Shown: in pieces, positions 9,308 to 16,977 of the stretch
Layout: the number at the start of each line of letters is the position of its first letter
Position numbering within the stretch: the stretch's first letter is position 1
DNA from: Burkholderiales bacterium
GTDB taxonomy: Bacteria; Pseudomonadota; Gammaproteobacteria; Burkholderiales; Burkholderiaceae_F
Direction of reading: 5' to 3'
Assembly: GCA_020248865.1 (NCBI GenBank)
Contig: JADCGS010000029.1
Span: forward strand, 1 to 41,553
DNA length: 41,553 bases
Translations under genes and position numbers: made by a program
The notes under the pieces: model-generated
The model's database searches: none
What the model was told of the DNA's origin: nothing
What the model saw: only the letters and a program-made list of their open reading frames with translations

Positions 9308-10284
9308 TTCGGCAGCAGCACCAGCGAGCCGGTGGTCCTGCGGCCCCCCAGGTCGATGTGCGCCTGCGCCGCATCGGCCAGCGCGTAGCGGCGCTCGATC
9401 TCGACCTTGATGCGCCCCTTGGCCATGTGGTCGAACAGCTCGGCGGACGACTCCTCCAGGCGCCGGCGCGGCACGATGTGCGTGGCCAGCGTGGGCCGCG
9501 TCACGAACAGCGACCCCTTCTGCGCCAGGATCCCGAGGTTGACCCCCGCGACGGCGCCCGAGGCGTTGCCAAAGCTCACCATCAGCCCGCGCGGCTGCAG
9601 GCAGTCGAGCGAGCCCTCCCAGGTGTCCTTGCCCACGCCGTCGAACACCACCGGGCACTTGGCCCCGCCGGTGAGTTCCTTGACGCGTTCGACGAAGTTC
9701 TCCTTGGCGTAATTGATCGTGGCCCAGGCGCCGTGCGCCTTGGCCAGTGCCGCCTTCTCGTCCGAACTGACCGTGCCGATCAGCTTGACGCCGAGCGCCC
9801 TGGCCCACTGGCAGGCGATCAGGCCCACGCCGCCGGCGGCGGCATGGAACAGGATGGTCTCTCCGCCCTGCAGCCGGTACGTCTGGCGGAACAGGTACTG
9901 CACCGTCAGGCCCTTGAGCATGACGGCGGCGGCTTCCTCGTCGCTGACACGGCGGGGCAGCTTGACCACCGTGGCGGCCGGCAGGGTCCGCACCTGCGCG
10001 TACGCACCCAGCGGCCCCTGCGGATAGGCCACGCGGTCGCCTTCCTTGAGGAACCCGACGTTGCTGCCGACTGCCTCCACCACGCCGGCGCCCTCGAAGC
10101 CCAGGCCGTGCGGCAGGGCCGACGCATACAGGCCCGTGCGGTAGTAGATGTCGATGAAGTTGACGCCGATGGCGCGGTGGCGGACACGTACCTCGTCCGG
10201 CCCGGGATCGGGCACTTCGACCTCGACGTACTGCAGCACTTCGGGACCGCCGTGGGCTGAGATGCGGATCGCCTGTGTCTTCAT
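9304..10284 (-). CDS. NADPH:quinone oxidoreductase, zinc-free MDR family
   Basis: A 326-residue medium-chain dehydrogenase/reductase of the QOR type, expected to reduce quinones with NADPH. The N-terminal GroES-like domain has IGVNFIDIYYRTGLY, a QOR hallmark. The Rossmann domain has FHAAAGGVGLIACQWA and later FDGVGKDTW. The zinc-binding cysteines of alcohol dehydrogenases are absent. The ATG at 10284 follows AGGAG. Its stop overlaps the start of the MFS gene, and the EamA gene ends 57 bases upstream, so EamA-QOR-MFS may form one leftward operon. Confidence 0.93.
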   Translation of the reverse strand: MKTQAIRISAHGGPEVLQYVEVEVPDPGPDEVRVRHRAIGVNFIDIYYRTGLYASALPHGLGFEGAGVVEAVGSNVGFLKEGDRVAYPQGPLGAYAQVRTLPAATVVKLPRRVSDEEAAAVMLKGLTVQYLFRQTYRLQGGETILFHAAAGGVGLIACQWARALGVKLIGTVSSDEKAALAKAHGAWATINYAKENFVERVKELTGGAKCPVVFDGVGKDTWEGSLDCLQPRGLMVSFGNASGAVAGVNLGILAQKGSLFVTRPTLATHIVPRRRLEESSAELFDHMAKGRIKVEIERRYALADAAQAHIDLGGRRTTGSLVLLPN

Positions 10285-10341
10285 GGTTGCTCCTGGCTTT
10301 CTTGATGGGTGAGTGGAACGGACGGGACGACGGCTCGCCGG

Positions 10342-11289
10342 CTACTCCGGCACCGGTTGCGTCTTGGCTGCCGCGCCCTTGCGCGACAAGACATACACGC
10401 CGGCCAGCACCAGCGCCGTGCCGGCCAGTTGCCATACGGTGACCGGTTCACCGAGAAAGAGATAGCCCAGACCGATGGTCGACACCGGGCCGATCATGCC
10501 CATCAGCGAGGCATTGCCGGCGCCGATGCGCGCCACCGCCAGCATTGTCGCGAACACCGGCAGCACGGTGCAGAACAGCCCGTTGATGGCCGACAACCAC
10601 AGCACCGGCGGCGGTTGCGCCAGACTCTCCAGCGGCCGCATCAGCAGGAACTGCAGCAGCACCGCCGCGGTGGCGACGATCATGGCGTAGGAGGTGAGCC
10701 GGATGGCACCGACCTTCTGCACCAGTTCGCCCGACATGACCAGATACAGGCCGTAGCAGATCGCGCTGCCGAACACGAGCAACCCGCCGAGGACCACGCC
10801 GTCGCCATCGAGCCGCACGTCGTGCCAGAACACCAGCACGATGCCGCCGTAGGCCAGACCGAGCGCGATCCAGTCGAGCCGCACGATCTTCTTGGCCAAG
10901 AACAGTGCCGACAGCAGCAGCACGATGGTCGGGTTCAGGTACAGGATCAGGCGCTCCAGCGCGGCGCTGATGTGCTGCAGGCCGAGAAAGTCGAGGTAGC
11001 TGGCCGCGTAGTAGCCGAGCAGGCCGATGACGCAGAGCCGCAGGTGCTGCGCGCGCGTCAGCGCGGCCGCTCCGCGCGAGGTCCACCACAGGGCCAAGAC
11101 AAAGAACGGCACGGCAAAGATCATGCGCAGCGCAATCAGGGTCTCCGCATCGACGCCGTGCCGGTACGCCAGCTTGACCACGATCGCCTTGCCCGAGAAC
11201 AGAACGCTGCCGACCGCCGCCAACATGAGGCCGCTGGTGAAGCGCGAAGCGACGGCGGCGCCGCTGGCGGGTGCGTGGGCAGGAGACAT
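10342..11289 (-). CDS. EamA/DMT-family transporter
   Basis: A 315-residue inner-membrane protein with about ten hydrophobic segments in two EamA repeats. The first begins at SGLMLAAVGSVLFSGKAIVVK and the second has LLVFGSAICYGLYLVMSG and IGPVSTIGLGYLFLGEPV, the conserved end-of-repeat glutamate motif. Family members export amino acids, nucleotides or other small metabolites; the cargo here cannot be predicted. Start at 11289 is supported by homologous N-termini but only by a weak ribosome site; the frame stays open 34 codons further upstream. It is divergent from the SMR gene. Confidence 0.88.
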   Translation of the reverse strand: MSPAHAPASGAAVASRFTSGLMLAAVGSVLFSGKAIVVKLAYRHGVDAETLIALRMIFAVPFFVLALWWTSRGAAALTRAQHLRLCVIGLLGYYAASYLDFLGLQHISAALERLILYLNPTIVLLLSALFLAKKIVRLDWIALGLAYGGIVLVFWHDVRLDGDGVVLGGLLVFGSAICYGLYLVMSGELVQKVGAIRLTSYAMIVATAAVLLQFLLMRPLESLAQPPPVLWLSAINGLFCTVLPVFATMLAVARIGAGNASLMGMIGPVSTIGLGYLFLGEPVTVWQLAGTALVLAGVYVLSRKGAAAKTQPVPE

Positions 11290-11409
11290 CGATCGGATTC
11301 TAGGGACCCGCAATCGGCAACCCGGATCCACGGGCCGGGCCGGTACGGGGCGTCGCGCAGGCGGCGAGCCGCTATCGTCGGTACTGGGCAACCACGCGGT
11401 CCTGCCGCA

Positions 11410-11449
11410 CCCCCTACCCCCTACCCCCTACCGCCTACCCCCTTCCCCC
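11410..11449. repeat. Heptamer tandem repeat (CCCCCTA)n
   Basis: A run of seven-base units: three CCCCCTA, then CCGCCTA and CCCCCTT. It lies 37-77 bases upstream of the SMR start codon, in the divergent gap of 197 bases. The variant CCGCCTA is the unit of the 7141-7161 array read on the other strand. Confidence 0.9.
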
Positions 11450-11486
11450 GATCCCAGCAGCCCGCAACCCGCAACCTGAGCCCGCC

Positions 11487-11834
11487 ATGTCATCTCTGCT
11501 CAACCCTTCCCCGACCACCGCTTGGGCGCTGCTCCTGATTGCCGGACTGCTGGAAATCGCCTGGGCCGTGGGCATGAAGTTCACCGACGGCTTCACGCGC
11601 CCGTGGCCCTCGCTGGCGGTGCTGGGGCTGGCGCTGCTGTCGTTCTGGCTGCTGGGACTGGCCATGCGGGTGCTGCCCGTGGGCACCGCCTACGCCGTCT
11701 GGGTCGGCATCGGCGCCGCCGGCGCGGCTCTGATTGGCATGTGGTTGCTCGACGAGCCGGCCAGCGCCGCCCGCCTGGGCTGCGTGCTGATGATCGTCGG
11801 CGGCGTGGTGGGGCTGAAGCTGCTGCACGAGTAG
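11487..11834 (+). CDS. sugE: Small multidrug resistance protein, SugE/Gdx type
   Basis: A 115-residue SMR protein with four membrane helices. The essential glutamate lies in helix 1 (AGLLEIAWAVGMKF), and the TDGFTRPWPSL sequence after helix 1 is characteristic of the SugE/Gdx branch, many of which export guanidinium in exchange for protons. Helix 3 has GTAYAVWVGIGAAGA and helix 4 ends in GLKLL. SMR proteins work as antiparallel dimers. No convincing guanidine riboswitch was found upstream; the leader instead holds the heptamer repeat. The neighbour downstream is unrelated. Confidence 0.92.
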   Translation: MSSLLNPSPTTAWALLLIAGLLEIAWAVGMKFTDGFTRPWPSLAVLGLALLSFWLLGLAMRVLPVGTAYAVWVGIGAAGAALIGMWLLDEPASAARLGCVLMIVGGVVGLKLLHE

Positions 11835-11957
11835 CCAGCCGCCGAAGCCTGTCACCGTCGCGCCGTCGCTCGTACCCGCCGCAGCGCGCCTCGTCGCAAC
11901 CGGCCGGTGCGATGGGTCGCTGCCGTTATGCTGCGTCGAGCTGACTGCCGACCGACG

Positions 11958-13430
11958 ATGCTGCGCGCCGCCCCTGCCCTGCTGCTGCTCCTGCTGCTGC
12001 TCCTGCTGCCCCCGTTGCAGGCCCAGCCGCTGCAAGCCTGCCGGCTCAAGGGCATCGAGCGGGCGGTGCAGTGTGGCCAGGTCGAGATGCCGGAGAACCC
12101 GGACACGCCGACGGGGCGGCGTCTGACGATCCACTTTGCGGTGGTTCCGGCGCTGGCCAAGAACAAGTCCGCCGATCCCCTGTTCGTCTTTGCCGGCGGC
12201 CCGGGCCAGGCGGCCATGCAGATGGCCGGCCCGTTGCAGCCGGTGCTGGCGCAGATCAACGCGCGGCGAGACATCGTCTACGTGGACCAGCGCGGTACCG
12301 GGCGTTCCAACGCGCTCGAGTGCGGCCCGCCGCGCCGCACGCTGCCTCTGGCCGAGACCGTGGACCCGGCACGCGCCATCGCCGAGCTCGCCTCCTGCGT
12401 TGCGCGGCTGCCGGCCGATCCGGCGCAGTACGCCACATGGATTGCGGTGCGCGACATCGACGCCGTGCGGCAGGCGCTCGGCGCAGCGCAGATCAACCTG
12501 TGGGGCGGCTCGTACGGCACCCGCGCCGCGCTGGAGTACCTGCGGCAGTTCCCGCAGCATGTGCGCAGCGTCGTGCTCGACGGCGTGGCGCCGGCCGCCA
12601 TGGCGCTGCCGGCCAGCTTTGCGGTCGACTCCGAAGCCGCGCTGCAGAACCTCGTCGAGCGGTGCCGCAGCGAGCCGGCCTGCAGCCGCCTGCACCCGAC
12701 GCTGGCGGCCGACATCGACGCTCTGCTGAAATCGGCCGCCAGCGGCACCCGGGTGACGGTGGCGCATCCGGTGACCGGCGCGCCCGAGTCGCTGACCATC
12801 GACCGGACGGCGCTCGCCGGCATGCTCCGTTCGCCGCTCTACGTGCCGCAGTTGGCCGCCGTCCTGCCGCACGCGCTGGCGCGTGCCGGGCGGGGTGACT
12901 GGAACCCGCTGCTGGCGCTGCACACCGCCCTGGCCGGCGGCGTACAGGACAACTTCGCGGAGGTGATGCACTTTGCCGTGGTCTGCGCCGAGGACCTGCC
13001 GCGCGTGGGTCCGGCCGAGATGGCGGCCAGCCGCGCCACCCGCTTTGGAACCAGCTTCCTCGACCTGTACGCGCAGGCCTGCCGCAAGCTGCCGGTGCGG
13101 CCGGCGCCGCCCGCGTTCTACGAGCCACCCACGGCCAATGTGCCCGTGCTGATCCTGTCCGGCGGTGCCGATCCGGTGACACCGCCACGCCACGGCGAGG
13201 CCATCGCCAGGGAGCTGCCCAACGTGCGCCACTTCGTCGCGCCGCATCTGGGCCATGGGGTCAGCGGGCAAGGGTGCGCGCCCGAACTGATCGGCCGCTT
13301 CGTGCGCGCCGCCGGCTTCACCGACGACCAGGGCAAGCCGATCGAGGGCAGTTGCCTGGACAAGCTGCCGGCCGCCCCGGTCTTCCTCGCCCCGGCAACG
13401 CGCCCCACCGAAGGCATGCAACGGCCATGA
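11958..13430 (+). CDS. Secreted alpha/beta-hydrolase peptidase (S33/TAP-like)
   Basis: A 490-residue exported hydrolase. A signal peptide of MLRAAPA plus a ten-leucine run ends near LQA-QP (cleavage around residue 22-23), so the mature protein is probably periplasmic. The oxyanion region GGPGQAA (80-86), DQRGTGRS, nucleophile S185 (GGSYG), acid D405 (SGGADPVTPP) and base H433 (HLGHG) make a complete triad typical of prolyl/tripeptidyl aminopeptidase-like enzymes. The frame stays open 17 codons upstream, but the ATG at 11958 begins the signal peptide. Its stop overlaps the next gene's start (ATGA), coupling it to the ABC exporter. Confidence 0.9.
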   Translation: MLRAAPALLLLLLLLLLPPLQAQPLQACRLKGIERAVQCGQVEMPENPDTPTGRRLTIHFAVVPALAKNKSADPLFVFAGGPGQAAMQMAGPLQPVLAQINARRDIVYVDQRGTGRSNALECGPPRRTLPLAETVDPARAIAELASCVARLPADPAQYATWIAVRDIDAVRQALGAAQINLWGGSYGTRAALEYLRQFPQHVRSVVLDGVAPAAMALPASFAVDSEAALQNLVERCRSEPACSRLHPTLAADIDALLKSAASGTRVTVAHPVTGAPESLTIDRTALAGMLRSPLYVPQLAAVLPHALARAGRGDWNPLLALHTALAGGVQDNFAEVMHFAVVCAEDLPRVGPAEMAASRATRFGTSFLDLYAQACRKLPVRPAPPAFYEPPTANVPVLILSGGADPVTPPRHGEAIARELPNVRHFVAPHLGHGVSGQGCAPELIGRFVRAAGFTDDQGKPIEGSCLDKLPAAPVFLAPATRPTEGMQRP

Positions 13431-14179
13431 TCGAGGTCGAACACCTTTCCAAGCGCTTTGCCGGCAGGAACCGCAAGACGGCCCCGGTCATGGCCGTGGC
13501 GGACGTGAGCTTCACGGCGCGCAACGGCCGCATCACCGCGCTGCTGGGACCGAATGGCGCGGGCAAGACCACCACGCTGCGCATCGTCACCACCCTGATG
13601 CAGGCCGATGGCGGCACGGCGCGGGTCGGCGGGCACGACGTGGCCGCCGCGCCAGCGGCAGTGCGCGCCCAGCTTGGTGTGCTGTCCGATGCGCGCGGGC
13701 TGTACGCGCGCCTGACCGCGCGCGAGAACATCGCTTACTTTGCCCGGCTGCGCGGCGTGCCGCCGGCCGACTTCGAGCGCCGCCTCGCCGAGCTGTCCGC
13801 ACTGCTCGACATGGCCGACCTGCTCGACCGGCCGACGCACGGCTTTTCCACCGGCGAGCGCATGAAGGTGGCGCTGGCGCGCGCGCTGATCCACGACCCG
13901 AGCCATCTGGTGCTCGACGAGCCCACCAACGGCCTGGACGTGATGTCCACGCGCGCTCTGCGGCGGCTGCTGCTGGCGCTGCGCGCGCAGGACAAGTGCA
14001 TCGTGTTCTCGACACACATCATGCAGGAGGTGGAGGCCATCTGCGACGAGATCGTGATCGTGGCGCGCGGCCGCTCGATCGCGAGCGGCAGCGCGGCGGC
14101 ACTGTGTGCGCAGGCCGGCACCACCTTGCTCGAGGACGCCTTCGTGACGCTGGCGCTGGGCCACGCGGAGACCACCTGA
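13427..14179 (+). CDS. natA: ABC transporter ATP-binding protein (NatA/CcmA-like)
   Basis: A 250-residue nucleotide-binding subunit. Walker A GPNGAGKT is at 41-48, Walker B LVLDEPTNGLD at 161-171 (E165 catalytic), and the switch histidine lies in FSTHIMQEVE. The signature is FSTGERMKVALARAL, where STGER replaces LSGGQ, a variant common in NatA-type exporters. The gene overlaps the peptidase stop by four bases and the permease start by one base, so the three products are probably made together. The transported substrate is unknown; Na+ export is a family precedent only. Confidence 0.93.
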   Translation: MIEVEHLSKRFAGRNRKTAPVMAVADVSFTARNGRITALLGPNGAGKTTTLRIVTTLMQADGGTARVGGHDVAAAPAAVRAQLGVLSDARGLYARLTARENIAYFARLRGVPPADFERRLAELSALLDMADLLDRPTHGFSTGERMKVALARALIHDPSHLVLDEPTNGLDVMSTRALRRLLLALRAQDKCIVFSTHIMQEVEAICDEIVIVARGRSIASGSAAALCAQAGTTLLEDAFVTLALGHAETT

Positions 14180-15354
14180 TGCGCGCCGCCTGGACCGTGT
14201 TTCGCAAGGAGCTCACCGATGCGGTGCGCGACCGCCGCAGCTGGATGGTGGCGCTCGTCATATCCATGCTGTCGGGGCCGCTGCTGTTCACGTTGATGTC
14301 CAGCTTCATCGCCGGGATCGAGGAGCGGGCCGCTGCACGCGAGGTCTGGCTGCACGAGCCCGAGCGGGCGCCCACACTGGTCAACTTCCTGCAGCGCGCG
14401 GGCGCCACGGTGCGCACCGCGCCGGACGACTACGCTGAGCAGCTGCGTGCCGGCCGCCTGCTCAACGCGGTGCTGGTTCCCCCAGCGGACTTCGAGTCGC
14501 TGCTGGCGGCCGGCGAGAGCGTCGCGGTCGAAGTGCTGTTCGACGACAGCCACGAGCGCGCGCAGCCGCTGGTACGCGCCAGCCTGAGCCTGCTGCGCGC
14601 CTTTAACCGCGAGGCAGGCGTGCAGCGGCTGCTGGCGCGCGGCGTCAGTCCGCAACTGCTGGCCGCCATCGAGCTCGAGGAGCAGAACCTGGCGCCGTCG
14701 CAGGCGCGCGGCGCTCAGTTGCTGTTCATCGTGCCCTGGGTGGCGCTGCTGGTGGCGGTCTTCGGCGCGCTGTCGGTGGCCATCGACGTGTCCTCAGGCG
14801 AGCGCGAACGCGGCTCGCTGGAGCCGCTGCTGATGAACCCCGTGCCGGTGGGCGAGCTGGTGCTGGGAAAATGGGGCGTTGTGATGGTCTATTCCACCGT
14901 CATCGTGCTGCTGACCATGGCAGGATTTCTTGTTTCGATGCGCCTCATCTCCAGCGAAACGTTGGCAGCTCTCATGCAATTGCAATGGCGCGAGGTTGGC
15001 ATCTTCTGCCTGGTGCTGCTGCCCTTCGCTGGTCTGATGGCGGCGGTCAACATGCTCGCGGCCACCTTCGGCCGCAGCCACAAGGAGGCGCAGACCTACG
15101 TCAGCTACATTGCCATGGCCGTGCAGTTTGCGGCGATCGTGCCGGTGTTCGCCCCGCAGCGCGACGCGTTCTGGCACCTGTTTGCGCCGTCGATCGGACA
15201 ACTGTCGGTGCTGATGAAGACCCTGCGGGGCGAGCCGCTCGCCGCCGCCGACCTCGTTGTTCCGGCCCTGGTCTGCCTGGCGGGCATGGCGGCCTGTCTG
15301 CTGGTCCAGTCGGCACTTCTGCGGCGCGAGTCGATCATCTTCGCGCGCGGCTGA
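14179..15354 (+). CDS. natB: ABC-2 type transporter permease (NatB-like)
   Basis: A 391-residue ABC-2 membrane subunit partnering the preceding ATPase. One N-terminal helix (about residues 23-48) is followed by a large extracytoplasmic domain to about residue 175, then five further helices, the standard NatB/YhaP topology. The cytoplasmic segment SSGERERGSLEPLLMNPV is the typical coupling region. The start ATG shares one base with the ATPase stop. The stop codon lies within the first unit of a 13-bp tandem repeat (15348-15386). Substrate not determinable. Confidence 0.9.
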   Translation: MRAAWTVFRKELTDAVRDRRSWMVALVISMLSGPLLFTLMSSFIAGIEERAAAREVWLHEPERAPTLVNFLQRAGATVRTAPDDYAEQLRAGRLLNAVLVPPADFESLLAAGESVAVEVLFDDSHERAQPLVRASLSLLRAFNREAGVQRLLARGVSPQLLAAIELEEQNLAPSQARGAQLLFIVPWVALLVAVFGALSVAIDVSSGERERGSLEPLLMNPVPVGELVLGKWGVVMVYSTVIVLLTMAGFLVSMRLISSETLAALMQLQWREVGIFCLVLLPFAGLMAAVNMLAATFGRSHKEAQTYVSYIAMAVQFAAIVPVFAPQRDAFWHLFAPSIGQLSVLMKTLRGEPLAAADLVVPALVCLAGMAACLLVQSALLRRESIIFARG

Positions 15355-15386
15355 GTCGCGCGGCTGAGTCGCGCGGCTGAGTCGCG
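15348..15386. repeat. 13-bp tandem repeat CGGCTGAGTCGCG x3
   Basis: Three perfect contiguous copies of 13 bases plus a decayed fourth (CGGCGGCGTCGCA). The first copy includes the TGA stop of the ABC permease, so changes in copy number would not alter the protein. It fills half of the gap before the kinase gene. Confidence 0.93.
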
Positions 15387-15458
15387 CGGCGGCGTCGCAG
15401 GGTTGAGGCGCACGGCGAGCCGTCCCGGCAGGCTTGCAGTGCCATAATTGGCCGGCCG

Positions 15459-16910
15459 ATGAATCCGCCCACGCTCGCCTCGTTGCCTACCGAGCCCGCG
15501 GCACTGCTGCCGGTGCCTCCCGCGTCCATCGGGCGCTTCCTGATCCGCAGTGAGATCGGCCGCGGCGCCAACGGCGTCGTCTACAGCGCGCACGACCCGG
15601 TGCTCGACCGTGAGGTCGCCATCAAGGCGATTCCCCTCGGCGGCGACACGTTCTTCCGCGAGCAGATCGAAGCCAACTTCCTCAACGAGGCGAAAGCCGC
15701 CGGCGGCCTGAATCACCCAAACATCGTGACGGTGTTCGACGCCGGTAAGAACGAGCAGCTCGCGTACATCGCGATGGAGCGCCTCCAGGGTCAGGATCTG
15801 CACGACGCGCTGGCCACCGGCCAGCGGCTTTCGTTCGCCAGGACGGCCTCGCTGATGGCGCGCGTGGCCGACGCTGTGCACTTTGCGCACAAGCGCGGCA
15901 TCATTCATCGGGACATCAAGCCATCGAACATCTTCATCACGCGCGACGGCAAACCCAAGGTGCTCGACTTCGGCGTGGCGCTGCCCATGATCGGCAATGC
16001 CAACTCGATGCAACGGCGCCAGCTGATCGGCACGCCCAACTACATGTCGCCCGAGCAGGCGCTCGGCCGCAAGCTCGATGCCCGCAGCGATGTGTTCGCT
16101 CTGGGCGCGGTCTTGTACGAGCTGCTGGCCGGACGGCGCGCCTTCGAGGGCAAGGACACCGAGCAGACCCTGATGCAGGTCATCTCCGATGCGCCACGCC
16201 CCCTGCGGGAGCTCTGCCCCGAGGTGCCCGAACCGTTGCGCCGGATCGTGGAGCGAGCGCTGTCGAAGGACGCCGACCAGCGCTTTCCCACCGCCGCGGA
16301 ACTGCGCAAGGAGCTGGCCGCCTTTTCGGCGTATTCCGCTCCCGCGGCTGCGCCGGCACCTGCTGCGCCGAAGGTCTGGAGAAGCACCCGCGGCCGGAGC
16401 ATTCTGGTCGTGGGAGCCGCGCTCGCGCTGCTGGCCGGCGTGCTGGTTAATCAGCGCAGCCCTGCACCCGAGCCGGTCGTCACCGCGGCGGTGCCCGCGC
16501 CCGCACCCGTCGCGCCGGACCCCGCAGTCGTCGCCGCACCGACCCAGACGCCGGTGCCGGTGCCGTTGCCGTTGCCGTTGCCGCCAGTCACGCCGGATGT
16601 CACCACCGCCCCCCGTCCCGCCGAGGGCAAGCCCGGTCCGGCTCGCGCGGCCGCGCCACGCCCGCGAGACGGCGGCGGCGCCAGCGGCGCAACGCCGGCC
16701 ACCGGTAACGGCACCGTCGCCCTGGCCATCGCGCCGTGGGGCGAGGTGCTCATCGATGGCACCTCGCGCGGCGTTGCGCCGCCGCTGACAAGCCTGTCGC
16801 TGCCCCCCGGCACCTACCAGATCGAGGTACGCAACGGCGCCTTCCCCCCCTACAGGGCGCGCGTCGAGGTCAGACCCGGGCAGTTGGTGGCGCTGCAACA
16901 TCGCTTCTGA
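15459..16910 (+). CDS. Membrane Ser/Thr protein kinase with C-terminal PEGA-like domain
   Basis: A 483-residue Hanks-type kinase. The catalytic domain (about 26-290) is intact: glycine loop GRGANG (34-39), K56 (VAIK), alpha-C E77, HRD at 150-152, N157, DFG 170-172 and SPE 197-199. A membrane helix follows at about 314-332, then a proline/valine-rich extracytoplasmic linker and a PEGA-like beta domain (about 413-483: APWGEVLIDG, GVAPPLTSLSLPPGTY). It would phosphorylate cytoplasmic proteins in response to an envelope signal. A CATAAT -10-like box at 15443-15448 lies only ten bases before the ATG and no Shine-Dalgarno is obvious. First of three rightward genes. Confidence 0.93.
   Translation: MNPPTLASLPTEPAALLPVPPASIGRFLIRSEIGRGANGVVYSAHDPVLDREVAIKAIPLGGDTFFREQIEANFLNEAKAAGGLNHPNIVTVFDAGKNEQLAYIAMERLQGQDLHDALATGQRLSFARTASLMARVADAVHFAHKRGIIHRDIKPSNIFITRDGKPKVLDFGVALPMIGNANSMQRRQLIGTPNYMSPEQALGRKLDARSDVFALGAVLYELLAGRRAFEGKDTEQTLMQVISDAPRPLRELCPEVPEPLRRIVERALSKDADQRFPTAAELRKELAAFSAYSAPAAAPAPAAPKVWRSTRGRSILVVGAALALLAGVLVNQRSPAPEPVVTAAVPAPAPVAPDPAVVAAPTQTPVPVPLPLPLPPVTPDVTTAPRPAEGKPGPARAAAPRPRDGGGASGATPATGNGTVALAIAPWGEVLIDGTSRGVAPPLTSLSLPPGTYQIEVRNGAFPPYRARVEVRPGQLVALQHRF
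16551..16580 (+). repeat. Coding hexamer repeat (CCGGTG)2(CCGTTG)3
   Basis: Five contiguous six-base units encode PVPVPLPLPL in the extracytoplasmic linker of the kinase. Gain or loss of units would keep the frame and only change linker length. Confidence 0.9.
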
Positions 16911-16977
16911 CGCGGGGCCCTCCGCCAATCGATCCACTGGCGAGGCAGCCCGGCCTGCACTACCCTGAGCAGCTCCG

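Noticed and set aside
8120..10435. 771-residue frame that would extend the MFS protein N-terminally
   Set aside because: The extension is the out-of-frame shadow of the quinone oxidoreductase; the MFS fold starts at the TTG at 9307.
11290..11486. Possible guanidine riboswitch upstream of the SugE-like gene (CTAGGGACCCG)
   Set aside because: It lacks the downstream conserved parts of the ykkC/guanidine-I class, and no paired ACGR-loop hairpins (class II) or class III pattern were found.
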